From Laguncularia racemosa (taxonomy: Eukaryota; Streptophyta; Magnoliopsida; Myrtales; Combretaceae), in NCBI GenBank assembly GCA_037954665.1, contig JBBMOL010000139.1, forward strand, positions 104,232-168,231: 64,000 nt of DNA, read 5' to 3'. Shown in pieces: positions 48,733 through 60,021 of the stretch (position 1 is its first letter; every line of letters starts with the position of its first letter). Below the pieces are notes generated by a model. The model had not been told where the DNA came from, made no database searches, and saw only the letters and a program-made list of their open reading frames with translations. The translations under genes were made by a program, and so were the position numbers.

Positions 48733-50752
48733 AAATGGCAACCCCAGGAATGAGATCAATTTGATGTTCTATACCTCTCAAAGGTGGTGAACCTTGAGGT
48801 AAATCATCGGGAAAAACATCATTGTATTCCTGCAAAACATCAACAACAACACTTGGCAAAGAAGGGTCAACGTCGTTAGTAGAAAAATAAGCCTCCTTGT
48901 ACAAAAGTACAATCATTGGCCAATGAGTGATTAAAGCCTTCCTCACGTCCCTCATTTTTGCATAGAAACTCATTTTGTTTTCTCTTTTCTTTCTATGGCT
49001 GAATGCTCCTCACTCACTCTTTTTTTTTCACGCTTCTTCTCATCTTCTTTTTTCTCACTTTTCTCTTTTTCTTTTCCACTTTCTTTTCTTTTTCTCTCGA
49101 CCTCTTTTTGATCAAACTCTGCATGAGACTTCTCAAGTTGCAATTGATGTTCAACAATCTGTTTAGGAGTCAAAGGAAGAAGAGTATGCTTTTTGCCTTC
49201 TTTCTCCACCATGTACCTATTAAGATACCCATCATGGTTCACTCTCCTATCCCACTGCCATGGCCTACCTAACAACAAGTGACTAGCTTGCATAGGAACA
49301 ACATCACAGGTAACCTCATCATGGTACCTTCCAATAGCAAATGGAACCCTCACTTGTTTAGTAACCTTCACTTCCCCACTATTGTTAAGCTATTGCAATT
49401 TATAAAGTCTTGGATGTTTAGTAGTTTCCAATCCTAACTTATTCACAAATAAAGTACTAACCACATTCACACAACTACCCCCATCAATTATCAAACTACA
49501 CACTTTCCCTTCAACTAAGCACCTAGTACAAAAAAGATTTTCCCTTTGCAATCTAACCCCCTCACTATCTTCTTTCACTTGCACGTTAAGAGCATGCCTA
49601 GTAACCAACAATTGTCCCTCAGTAGGCAACTCAACATCACTACAATTATAAAAAGGAGGCATCTCATCCTCATCCGTCTCTACCCCATTTCCACGCATCA
49701 CCATTACCTTTTTATTTGGGCATTGAGATGCCATTTGCCCATACCCCAAACACCTAAAACACACGACTTCTAGAGTTTTGGATAGAAGTAGTACCTTTAT
49801 ATTTACTGTCAAATGATTGAAATGGTTGTGCCTTCACATCCTTCTTTGTTTGGGCAGCCTTGTTATCATTTCTCCAATTTGACCTCCAAGTATTGTTTTG
49901 AGCCGAAAATGTGTTGGCTTGTTTCCCCTTCCCTTTGCGCTGCAATTGCCTTTCTATCTTCATAGCCATGTGCACCATATCTTCTATCTCTACATAGTGT
50001 TGCAACTCCACTCTGTCGGCTATGTCATTATTAAGTCCATTGAGAAACCTTGCCATGGTGGCCTCTCTATCTTCCTCTATATTTGCTTGGATCATCGCAA
50101 TCTCCATTTCCTTGTAGTATTCCTCCACACTCTTTGTTCCTTGAACAAGGCTTTGCAATCTTTGGTGCAAGTCCCTATAATAATGGCTTGGAACAAATCT
50201 GCGTCTCATGATAGCCTTCATTTCAACCCAAGTTTGGATATGTCTTTCACCATTTCTCCTCCTACTTACAAGAAGTTGATCCCACCATACAAGTGCATAT
50301 TCTCCAAACTCCATTACTGTAAGTTTTATTTTCTTTTCCTTCGAGTAATTATGACATTCGAAGATTAATTCCACTTTTCGCTCCCACTCCATATATGCAT
50401 CCGGATCATTCTTCCCTATAAAGGATGGAATTTTCATTTTGATACTCCCAATATTCCTATCAAGATCATTTTGGTTCCTCTTACCTCTTCCATAATTTCT
50501 GCCTTCATTGACCAAGGTAGCTTGATCGTCAAATTCCTCTTTAGACTCTTCTACATATTGAGGTGTAGGTTGCCTCCTTGCCCTTAGATTGTTTTGGGCA
50601 GCCCCTTCATGCAAGGCATTGATCTCGTTTTGTTGCTTCTCCAAAGTGTCATTCATGTTGCCAAGAACAAGTTGAATCCTCTCAAACTGTTGTTACATAG
50701 CCTTGAGAAGAAATTCTTGGTCTTTTAGTGCACTTACTCCACTTCCTTCCAT
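48733..50752 (-). pseudogene. gag: L gag, protease and protease-RT linker
   Basis: Gag starts at the ATG at 50752 (MEGSGVSALKDQ), with a TAA near 50693, then an open frame to 49754. The gag core contains GEYALVWWDQLL and RRFVPSHYYRDLHQRL. A frameshift near 49800 precedes a zinc knuckle CFRCLGYGQMASQC in which the histidine is replaced by glutamine. Protease shows IDGGSCVNVVS (near 49460-49490) and LLLGRPWQWDRR. A Lys/Glu-rich linker (48980-49130) follows, and the RT N-terminus (PPLRGIEHQIDLIPGVAI) stops at F. Confidence 0.87.
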
Positions 50753-51394
50753 TTTTGCAATCTGAAATATCAAAAAAAAAAAATAACAAACAAACAAGAA
50801 CCTCACAAACACTCCCTCACGTGTTTCCCTCGTAGTAATTAGCATGTTTAACTCAAATTGGTTTTTACCCTCTTTTAAGCTCACACTCTCTTGCCTTTTA
50901 CCACTCAATCAATCTTTATGATTTTATACGTAAGGGCCAAATCAAACAACAATCAAGATCTTAAAGTAATTCAATTTTATCAGAGAAATCCTAAAAATAA
51001 GCAACAGGGATATGTGAAACAAAACTAGAAGCAAAGCAAAATAACCAATAAAGAAAAGACACACACTTGATGTATATGATGACTAGTAAAGAAATAAAAT
51101 GACAAATACTGAATTTAAGAAGGAAACTTGTAATTCCTTGCAAATTAACACCCAAACACTTCAAGAACAGATTTTTTTTTTTTAGACTCAATAGAGGTGA
51201 GTCGATTCTACACAGCCCAAGGAATCAATATCACAAATCAAATAGAGGATCACATTCAAAACTGAATTTTTTTTTTGTTTGTGAATAGCAAGAACAAGAT
51301 CAACAAGCAAGAAGAAGATCAATAAGGCTAATAGAATGAAACAGAAGATTAAAAGGATAGATAATTACTTGGTGTACCTTGCTCTGATACCAAA
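50753..51394 (-). other. L 5' leader and primer-binding site
   Basis: 0.63 kb of AT-rich leader without supported coding. The site GCTCTGATACCA at 51381-51392 is the complement of the initiator tRNA-Met PBS, two bases from the LTR. Confidence 0.75.
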
Positions 51395-52134
51395 TGATGC
51401 GGAACCCCAAGACCCAAATTGTTTCTTAGAACTCGTTACCAATCAAATCATAATTTGATTCTCACCAAAGTAATCAAAACGGTTTGTTCAATTACCCAAA
51501 AACAAGTTTGTGAAAAGAACTCAAGTTATAATTGAAAATTACCCCTTGAACCCAAGATCAAAGTATTCAAGAACAATAGAAATAGGGATTAAAAATTGAA
51601 ATACAAAAGATGAACTCAATTGCATTCAACTCAACACCTTATGCATAAAAACACAAGAAAACAAACTCCCTTATATTCCAATCTGAAAACTCAATACAAC
51701 TTACATGATGCTTAAAACAAAACTAAGCAGCCCTATTTATAGAGTTTTTTTCATCAAAAGTACATCGAACCTAGACAATCAGGGTGGTGTCACTAATTAA
51801 CTCTTGTAACTCCTACCTAATTGGAAAAACTACTCAAATTTATTGCAAGGAGTTGTTCCAAGGTTCAATGAATCTAGACATTACTTGGATGGCTAGAAAT
51901 GAGATGGGCTGAATCCGAAGCTAATCTTTTAGCCTAACTAAATTAATGAACTTTGGCTCTTTAAAATCTCCAAGCTTGCATAGCCCATTATCAACCCATT
52001 TTTGCACAAATAATTGAAGTTGTTCCTTTAGTCTTTTAGTTTGGGCCCTAGTGATTGGTCTGCTAAAATCTCTAAGATGATTTTCCAAGTCACTATCCTG
52101 AACATTAGTGGCATGTGGAGTAGCATCTGTATCA
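51395..52134 (-). repeat. L 5' LTR
   Basis: Partner of 35091-35826, starting TGATGCGGAACCCC and ending GCATCTGTATCA. A minus-strand TATAAATAG box is at 51733-51741. It carries four extra bases (ACAT) near 51705. Confidence 0.92.
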
Positions 52135-53210
52135 AGAGGTACATTCCTACTCATTATTTTAGGGATTTACATGGGAAACTACAAAGCTTAACACAAGGGT
52201 CCAAAAGTGTAGAGGATTACTTCAAAGAGATGGAAATAGCCATGATTAGAGCTAAAGTAGAAGAGGATGATGAAGCTACAATGGCTAGGTTCATTAATGG
52301 ATTGAATAGGGAGATCGCTGATAGCATTGATCTACAGCATTATGTAGATATTGAGGAACTATTGCATAAGGCGATCAAGATTGAGAAGCAGTTGAAGGCA
52401 AAGAGTACTTCAAGGTATAATCTAGCTTCAAGTTCTTCTAGGTATAATTCAACTTCTAGTGCTTCATGGAAGTCGAATTGGAAGAATAATAAATCATCAC
52501 CAAAAACTAAGGAGGAAGGGAAGGCTAAGGCACCAGCATCCTATTCGAAAGGTAACACTGAAACCAAATCTACTTCTAGATTACGTGACATTAAGTGTTT
52601 CAGGTGCTAGAGAATTTGGCATATTGCATCGCAGTGTCCAAACACTAAGGCAATGATCCTTTTGGAAAGTGGTGATGTGGAGAGTGTGAGTTCAGGGAAT
52701 GATGATGGCATGCCCCCATTGGAAGATTATAGTGATGTGGATATGGAAGGTCCTGTAAAGGGAGAGTTTCTTGTTACCAGGTGGATTCTCAATACTCAAC
52801 CTAAGAATGAGGGTGGTGAAGTGCAGCGAGAGCACATTTTTCATACTAGATGCCATGTAAATAACAAGGTGTGTAGTTTGATTATTGATTGTGGTAGCTG
52901 CACAAATGTTGCTAGCACGTTATTGGTAGATAAATTGAGCCTAAAAACTGTGAAGCATGATCAGCCTTATAAGTTGCAGTAGTTGAGTGAATGTGGGGAG
53001 GTTAAAGTGACTAAGAGGGTATTGGTTTCTTTCTCTATAGGGAAATACCGTGATGAGGTATTATGTGATGTGGTACCTATGCAGGCTTGCCAGATATTGT
53101 TGGGACAACCTTGGCAGTTTGATAGAAAGGTCACCCATGATGGTTATCATAATAGGTATTCCTTTATTCTGAACAAAAGATATGTGGTTTTGACACCCCT
53201 CAATCCTTAG
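52135..53210 (+). pseudogene. K gag C-terminus and protease
   Basis: Gag resumes after L (THYFRDLHGKLQSL; TMARFINGLNREIAD) in one frame to 52610, with a Ser/Lys-rich tail. A TAG falls inside the zinc knuckle (CFRC-stop-RIWHIASQC, near 52600-52640). Protease follows, with IDCGSCTNVAS (near 52885-52917; Cys at the usual Ser/Gly position) and LLGQPWQFDRK. The frame has a stop at 52980-52982. The upstream ATG at 52041 belongs to the L LTR and is not a K start. Confidence 0.83.
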
Positions 53211-55948
53211 GAGGCTAGTGAGGATCAGTTGAGGATTGCTAGAGAGTTCGAAAAGAGAGGGAAACACAAGAGTGAATAAGAAAAGAACAGTGTGATTGTG
53301 AAAGAGAGTGGTAAAAATACACTTGTGAGCCATGAAAGGAAAGAATTAGAGGGAAACACGAGTGAAATTGGCGAAGCAAGTGAGATTGAAAGTGCCTTGA
53401 AGGCAAAATGGCACTTACTTGTACTGATGTACAAGGATGTTTATTTTCCCATTGACCATCTTAACCCTTCTTTGCCTGCAGTCGTTGTTTCTCTTTTGCA
53501 GGGATTTGCTGACTTGTTCCCTAAGGAAATACCTAGTAGATTACCTCCATTAAGAGGTATTGAGCATCAAATCGACTTCATTCCAAGTGCCTCAATTCCA
53601 AATAGACCAGCATATAGAGCAAATCCAGAGGAGACAAAGGAGATTCAGAGGCAAGTGGATGAGCTGGTAGAAAGGGGATTTGTGAGAGAGAGCCTTAGCC
53701 AATGTTCGATCCCTGTTATTCTGGTTCCAAAGAAGGATGGATCATGGCATATGTGTATAGATTGTCGAGCCATCAACAAAATTACAGTTAAGTACCGACA
53801 TCCCACACCTAGGCTTGATGATATGTTAGATGAGATGTATGGTGTGTGTTTGTTTTCAAAAGTTGATTTAAAGAATGGTTATTTCCAAATACACATGAGA
53901 GAGGGACACGAATGGAAAACCGCTTTTAAAACCAAATATGGTCTCTATGAGTGGTTGGTAATGCCTTTCGGTTTGATAAATGCACCAAGCACATTTATGC
54001 GATTAATGAACCATGTTCTTCGTGCTTTCATAGAAAAATTTGTTGTAGTCTATTTTGATGACATTTTAGTCTACAGTAAAAGTCTAGAAGAACATGTTCA
54101 GTATTTGCAAATAGTTTTCACTGTTTTGAGAGAAAATAAGTTATTTGCAAATTTAAAGAAGTGTACCTTTTGCATGGAGTCTGTGGTGTTTTTGGGTTTT
54201 GTTGTAGGTGCACAGGGGATTTCTATTGATGAGGAAAAGGTAAAGGCGATCAAGGAATGGCCAACATCTAAGAATGTTAATGAGGTAAGAAGCTTTCATG
54301 GTTTAGCAAGCTTTATAGGAGATTTGTGAGGGATTTTAGTTCTATAGTTGCTCCTTTAAATGACCTCGTTAAAAAGAATGCTAAGTTTAGGTGGACTAAA
54401 ACACATGAGAAAGCTTTGAATACTTTGAAAGAAAAGCTGACCAATGCACCTTTGCTTGTTCTCCCTAATTTTGAAAAAGTTTTTGAAATTGAATGTGATG
54501 CTTCTGGGAAAGGTATTGGTGGTGTTTTAATGCAGGATTCCAAACCAATTGCTTACTTCAACGAAAACTTAATGGGGCAACATTGAACTATCCTACCTAT
54601 GATAAGGAGCTATATGCATTAGTGAGAACTTTGCAAACTTGGCAGCACTATCTATAGCCTAAGGAGTTCATTATCCATTCAGATCATGAGAGCTTGAAAT
54701 TTTTGAAGACTTAAGGTAAGTTGAACAAAAGGCATGCTAGGTGGATGGAATTTATTGAAACTTTTCCTTATGTTATTAAATACAAGCAAGGAAAAGAAAA
54801 CGTAGTGGCTGATGCACTGTCTAGGAGGTATTTACTTCTGACCTCTTTACATACAAAATTGCTTGGATTTGAGTTTATTAAGGATTTGTATGAAAATTAT
54901 GCTGATTTTGGTCAAGTGTGGAGTGCTATTTCTGAGCATGCATATGTTGATTTCTATAAGCATGAGAGATTTTTGTTTAAGAAAGACAAGCTTTGCGTTC
55001 CTAAATGTTCTTTGCGGGAGTTACTTGTTAGAGAAATGCATGGGGATGGACTAATGGGACACTTTGGTATACAGAAAACTTTGGACATTTTGCATGAGCA
55101 TTTTTATTGGCCTGAGATGAAACATGATGTGCAAGCTGTGTGTGAAAAATGCATTGTGTGTAAACAAGCTAAATCCAAAGTAATGCCACATGGAGAATAC
55201 ATCCCATTACCTGTGCCTCATCAGCCTTTGACTGACATTTCTATAGACTTTGTTCTAGGTTTGTCATGATCTAGAAATGGCAAGGATAGCATATTTGTTG
55301 TTGTTGATAGGTTTAGCAAAATGGCTCACTTTATTACCTGTTCTAAAACTAATGATGCAACACATATTGCTGATTTATTCTCTAAAGAAATTGTGCGCTT
55401 GCATGGCCTGCCAAGATCCATAGTAAGTGATAGGGATGTTAAGTTTCTCAGCCATTTCTGGCGCACTTTGTGGAACCGATTGGGAACTAAATTGTTATTT
55501 TCTACTGTTGCACATCCTCAAATGGATGGTCAAACGGAAGTAGTTAATAGGAGCCTTTCATAATTGTTGCGTGCTACTTTGAAATAGAACTTAAAACAAT
55601 GGGAAAATTGTTTGCCTCATGTTGAATTTGCATACAATAGAGCTGTGCATTCTGCTACATTATACTCACCATTTGAGATTGTGTATGAGTTTAATGCTTT
55701 GACTCCCTTGGATATTTTACCTTTGCCTCCTAACGAATTTGTTGATGTTGATGGAAAGAGAAAAGCAGAGTTAGTTAGGGAATTGCATGCCAAGGCTCGA
55801 GCTAACATTGAAAAGAAGAATGAGCACTATGCTCGATAAGCAAACAAGGGTCATGTCAAGCTTACCTTTCAACCTGGAGACTGGGTCTGGTTACATTTGA
55901 GAAAAGAAAGGTTTGCTACACAGCGGAAGTCCAAATTACATCCTTGAA
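53211..55948 (+). pseudogene. pol: K pol: RT, RNase H, integrase
   Basis: RT lies in an open frame 53292-54329 (PPLRGIEHQIDFIP, VPKKDGSWHMCIDCRA, catalytic YFDD near 54052-54063). A frameshift near 54312 and another near 54580 follow. RNase H residues are seen in IECDASGKGIGG, PTYDKELYAL, HSDHESLKFL and VADALSRR. Integrase HHCC (MGHFGIQKT, CEKCIVCKQ) and D-D-E core (DISIDFVLGL, IVSDRDVKF, DGQTEVVNR) follow with stops near 55267, 55561 and 55837. The strand breaks off at the 47-bp inverted repeat; the tail is found inverted at 57073-56914. Confidence 0.88.
55902..55948 (+). repeat. 47-bp inverted repeat, left arm
   Basis: Perfect inverted copy of 57074-57120, within the K pol codons for the ERFATQRKSKLH word. 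It marks one breakpoint of the inversion. Confidence 0.88.
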
Positions 55949-56237
55949 ACCATTTGAAACCATCTTACCTAATCTTGTCCTAATCAAAATTAGCCCAAAA
56001 TTTTTCACGACCAAGATAAGGAGGTTAAATAAAAGTAAAAAAATAAATTAGCCCTAGAAACCACCTAGAAGGTACTAAAATCGTCCACCCCCTTTTGATT
56101 TTATCGAATCCACGTGATTTTTGCACCGCAACCTTATCTTATCTTATGCACTCACTACCCTAGCTTATCCTATGAGACCTTAAGCCAATTATGAACCTAA
56201 AACCAACCTAATCTTGTCCCTTTAGGTGTGCTAAATC
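55949..56237 (-). repeat. H segment in inverted orientation
   Basis: The reverse complement aligns with 57640-57905 (GGCACACCTAAGGGGACAAG region, GGGGGTGGACGATTTT, GGGCTAATTTTGATTAG). In the original order it follows the K 3' duplication. Divergence from the right copy is clear, so the two are old copies rather than a fresh duplication. Confidence 0.75.
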
Positions 56238-56242
56238 AGAGC

Positions 56243-56913
56243 TGACGCCAACCGCAGATATTGATTTAAGACCCAACGATCAATAGAGGATTCAAAACGC
56301 AAGAATTGAAATTGAATCAAGTATTGTGTGTAACCCGACCCCAATCGAACCTGCCAATTAGAACCTAAGCTATCAAGATCGATTTCTCCAAGCATTTAAG
56401 ATGAAAAAACCTAAGGTAGTTCTATTGCTAGAACCAAAGGAGTTTATAATGGTCATAAATTATAAGCTGGCGGCCTAAATACATCCAGGGCCGGCTTTGA
56501 AATGAAAAGACAAAAACAATGTTCTACGATGGGAAAGGCCGGCTAGTAGGCCAGCGGTGTAAATTTCAAGGCCGGCGGCCTTTATTGCCAACGTACATTT
56601 TTTTTAAAAGGCTGGCCAATTCTAGGCCGACGGCCTAGATGACAGGTTGGCAGCCTTTCCTTTGTTGAAGGTCATCTATCCATTGCTGATGTCCTCCGCT
56701 TCGTCCCCACTTTGATATATGATATTCATGAGCTTAGGACTTGTATTAGAGTTATGTCGAATCACCTCTTTCTCCCGAAGTTCCATAATCAATCCTTGCA
56801 ATGCCCCCTTCACTCGCTTGGTCCGTGATCGTGTCATAGGACTCCCGATACCTTGTAAAGGATCATTGGCTTTGACTAGCTCACGAATGTTGGATGCGTC
56901 CTGATCTTTATTG
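56243..56913 (-). repeat. K 3' LTR, inverted
   Basis: 671 bp on the minus strand, aligned with 33126-33903, ending GGTTGGCGTCA next to the GCTCT duplication. The first bases read CAATAAAGATC instead of TGATAGAGATC. The polypurine tract GGAAGGGGGGAA abuts on the minus strand (56914-56925). Confidence 0.85.
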
Positions 56914-57073
56914 TTCCCCCCTTCCTCGAAAGGATTTGTCCTCGAATCACTTGCATCATATAACGAAACATCAAAAACATTAAAAGTAGCGCTTACATTA
57001 CCGTATTGACTTGGCAAATCGAGTTTGTAAGCATTGTCGTTGATGTGCTCCAGCACTTGAAAAGGATTGTCTC
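56914..57073 (-). pseudogene. K pol C-terminus, inverted
   Basis: Minus-strand codons LEHINDNAYKLDLPSQY, SATFNVFDVSLYD and SRTNPFEEGGN. The frame continues into the LTR (NIRELVKANDPLQG; MTRSRTKRVKGALQ) to about 56676. It completes the plus-strand pol that stops at 55948. Confidence 0.83.
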
Positions 57074-57120
57074 TTCAAGGATGTAATTTGGACTTCCGCT
57101 GTGTAGCAAACCTTTCTTTT
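57074..57120 (-). repeat. 47-bp inverted repeat, right arm
   Basis: Inverted copy of 55902-55948. Next to it, H sequence (TTATATATCAATAG) begins. Confidence 0.88.
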
Positions 57121-59007
57121 TTATATATCAATAGTTATGCTAAAAGAATGAACTTCTAAGCAAGGACCCATGACAAACAAAAAATAATAATGTTTTCTTT
57201 ACCCGCACACCTCTAAATGCATGCGCCCAAAACAGCAAATGATTTGGGTAAGTTGGGATTACCTTACTTTGATGAAAATTCCTAAATTAAAGCACCTAAA
57301 ACATAGAAAATAAGTTAGGTTAGTAACTTCCTTAAGGGGTTTTAAAGATAGCTCAACCTTCCTATAAGTTACTTACCTTAGTTTTTGAAATTGGTGGTTT
57401 AGAATTATGATTGTCTTTGGGGATGCAAATGGGGTTATTTTTTTTGGTGAAATTTTCTGATCTTGTTAGGCAATATGAGGTGTGCTTGGTGGAAATTTGA
57501 TGAAAAAAATTTAGAGGAAATGGATAACAAATGGCGTGTAAAAGGTGGGGTTGTTTGGTGAGGGTAATTTTACTTTTTACCTCCCTTTTTATACTAGTCA
57601 AGTTTTATTGTTTTGTAATTTAATTTGGGTTCTTATTTGGCACACCTAAGGGGACAAGACTAGGTAGGTTTTAGGGTCAAAGTTAGCCTAAGGTCTCATA
57701 GGATAAGCTAAGGTAGTGATTGCATAAGATAAGATAAGGTTAAGCTGGAAAAATCTTGAAGATTTGATAAAATCAAAAGGGGGTGGACGATTTTGGTACC
57801 TTTTAAGTGGTTTCTTGGGCTAATTTTTTGTTTATTAACCTCCTTTGCTTAGTCGTGAAAAATTTTGGGCTAATTTTGATTAGAACAGGATTAGGTAAGA
57901 TGCTTTCTAATATAGCGTAAAATAAGGTTAAGCAACAAGGTCTTTTTAGGAGATGAGATTTAAGTGAAATTTTCCCTTTATTTAGAAGACTTTAAAACTA
58001 AACTTTTTCCCTTAAATTTCTAGGTTCTTTACCCATTTTAATCAAGTTAATTTAGGATATTTTATATTGAATTAAATTATGATAGCAAAAGGGTGAATTG
58101 GATAGTGTCAAGCTAGATAGGTTTTTATTACTTCATGTGAAAAAGGCTTTTTATTTATTTGTTTTGAGGGCTCATCTCTTTGAATTTTGTCAAGCCCTTT
58201 TACTAGGTAATCAAGGTATATCAAGGTATAATAGGGTAAGATAGATTAAGATAAGTAAACCTTTATAAAAACTAGAAAAATCATGTGTTTAGTGTATTTT
58301 ATTGGGATCCGATTTTGATATGTTTACTTTTAAATTATTTTATGTCTTTTTCTTAGGTTAGATAAGATAAAATAAGGTAGAATTGAGATAATATCAGGTG
58401 TAATAAATGAAGATCTTGATAAGATAAGATAAGATAAGATAAGATAAGGTAAGAGGAGAAGTTTGACTTCTCCTTTGTCGCGTATTAGGGAAGGGCGTGG
58501 CTAATGGAGTTTTGTCTAGATTTTTTTATATTTTGTGAATTTTTGAGTAATTAAAGGTGTAATATTGAATTAGGAAAATTTTGGTTAAATTGGATTAAGA
58601 TTTGGGGGTGGTTTCAAGCTTAACCGCTTAGAAGGCTTTTAGGACAAGGTTTAAGGGACTTTTAGTTTGATTTGGTTTTATAATTTGGTTTGTCTATAAT
58701 TTATATGTTTTTTGTTACTTTATGTTCTAGGCTATTAATCCTCATAATTGGGATTAGATAGGATAGATTTAGGTAGGATTAGACTCAAGTTAATATAAGT
58801 CTTCTTGAGTTATCTAAGTATCTATCGAAAGCTAACTTTGGTTGACCTTTGCTTTAATTAAGTCAACTTAGGTCAACTTATGATATATTGGGTTATTTCT
58901 AATTTCCAGCTTAATCTTAAGTTCATTTGGGGCTATAGTTTAAACGTATTTTCTTATCGTAGTCTATTTGATAAGGTTTTTATTGAATGAAATTTTAAGG
59001 AGTTATA
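57121..59007 (+). repeat. H right copy
   Basis: Matches the left copy up to about 57634, then 55949-56237 inverted up to about 57905. From there to the D integrase it is single-copy within the window. It is rich in AAGATAAG words and has no supported coding region. The right end (AGTTATA before AGGAA) is approximate. Confidence 0.6.
58418..58449 (+). repeat. GATAA simple repeat
   Basis: Six tandem GATAA units within H; further scattered GATAAG words lie at 57725-57740 and 58220-58400. Confidence 0.85.
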
Positions 59008-59011
59008 AGGA

Positions 59012-59969
59012 AAACATCCAGAAGAGATGAGATGCCTCAAAACTTTATTTTAGAATATGTGGTTCTTGACTTATGGGGCACTGACTTCTTAAGACCATTC
59101 CCTATTTCATCTAGGAACAAGTACATTTTGGTAGTAGTGGACTATGTCTCCAAATGGGTGGAGGCACAAGCTTTATCCACAAATGATGCTCGAGTACTTA
59201 TAAATTTCCTTATGAAGTTGTTCTCCCATTTTGGAATCCCTAGAGCCATTATAAGTGATAGGGGAACAAACTTTTGTAATACACAATTAGAGAGGGTGTT
59301 AAGGAAATATGGCGTGACACATCGAGTTGCTACACCTTACTACCCCTAGACGAGTAAACAAGTTGAAGTTCCTAATCATGAACTGAAAAGAATTTAAGAA
59401 AAAACAATCCAGCATAATAGAAGAGATTGGGTCAAAAAGCTTGATGATGCCTTGTAGTCGTACCAAACAGCCTACAAAACACATTTGGAAACCACTCCCT
59501 ATAAGTTGGTTTACAGAAAGTCCTGTCAACTCCCAGTAAAGATTAAACACAAGGCATATTGAGCAATCAAGTTAGCAAATTTCGATTTAGACGCTATTAG
59601 CTACAACTAAACAAACTTGATGAGTGGAGGAGACAAGCATATGAGAATATGAAGATATATGAGGAAAGGATGAAAGACTATCATGACAAACACATCTGCC
59701 ATCTAAGGGAATTCAAGGAAGAGGACTAAGTACTTTTATTTAATTCTTAGTTGAAACTTTTTCTCGGGAAGTTGAAATCAAGATGGTATGGCCTCTTTGT
59801 AGTCAAATAAGTCTTTCTGCATGGTGCAGTGGAAGTCGAACACCTGGAGCATGACAATTTCAAAGTAAATGGCCATCGACTGAAAATATACATAGGAGAC
59901 AAGACAACACATGGATACCATGAGGAGTCTAAACTCTAATTATCAGACAGTTAACCAACAAAAGTAAAG
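59012..59969 (+). pseudogene. D integrase core and C-terminus
   Basis: It resumes D integrase after H with RRDEMPQNF. The open frame 59032-59349 carries two of the catalytic Asp words (LWGTDFLRPFP; AIISDRGTNFCN) and ends at a stop just before the third, where VEVPNHELKRI follows in frame. Several more stops occur to about 59940. It is the closest match in the window to the A integrase (GIDFMGPFP; LISDRGTHFCN), supporting D as Athila-like. Confidence 0.85.
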
Positions 59970-60021
59970 GATGTCGAGCCAACGACATTAAAAAAGTGCG
60001 CATCGTAGGAGGCAACCCATG
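59970..60021 (+). promoter_or_regulatory. Two-hairpin RNA element of D
   Basis: GATGTCG-AGCCAA-CGACATT (59970-59989), a 14-nt spacer, then CGTAGG-AGGCAA-CCCATG (60004-60021). The loops and spacer length equal those of A, B and C, while the first stem has a different sequence and still pairs. The second stem has one mismatch and one wobble pair. Confidence 0.65.

Larger units (their letters stand above)
35091..52134 (-). mobile_element. Element L: full-length Gypsy element in K gag
   Basis: LTRs of 736 bp (35091-35826, 3') and 740 bp (51395-52134, 5') with the exact duplication AGAGG (35086-35090, 52135-52139). Without C and F it is about 6.7 kb: PBS, gag, protease, RT, RNase H, integrase and a pol tail with polypurine tract. 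C splits the pol C-terminus and F splits the protease-RT linker. The high LTR similarity suggests it is younger than K. Confidence 0.93.
33126..57120 (+). mobile_element. Element K: Gypsy gag-pol element with inverted 3' end
   Basis: The 5' LTR (33126-33903), initiator tRNA-Met PBS, gag and pol run on the plus strand, interrupted by L at 35091-52134. The pol C-terminus, polypurine tract and 3' LTR are present but inverted (57073 back to 56243). The duplication GTTCT (33121-33125) corresponds to GCTCT read on the minus strand at 56242-56238. After mental re-inversion the H target reads through smoothly. RNase H and integrase follow RT as in Gypsy; no chromodomain was seen, so the clade is open. 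Confidence 0.85.
31286..59007 (+). mobile_element. Element H: large non-coding element, probably LTR-type
   Basis: H lies between D integrase halves. Its own DNA is 31286-33125, 55949-56237 (now inverted) and 57121-59007. The block 31820-33125 is repeated, with an internal deletion of about 0.8 kb, at 57121-57634. The block 55949-56237 is repeated inverted at about 57640-57905. This fits two diverged long LTRs of one element, each truncated on one side, with little or no internal region left. I see no coding domain. The terminal duplication is poor (GCGAA against AGGAA), so the ends are approximate and the class is an inference. Confidence 0.5.

Noticed and set aside
48975..49272. Phe/Leu/Ser-rich open frames on the plus strand
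   Set aside because: They are the antisense of the Lys/Glu-rich linker after the L protease.
52041..52610. Single gene starting at ATG 52041
   Set aside because: The first codons lie in the L 5' LTR; K gag proper begins after the AGAGG duplication at 52135, so the frame is a chance fusion.
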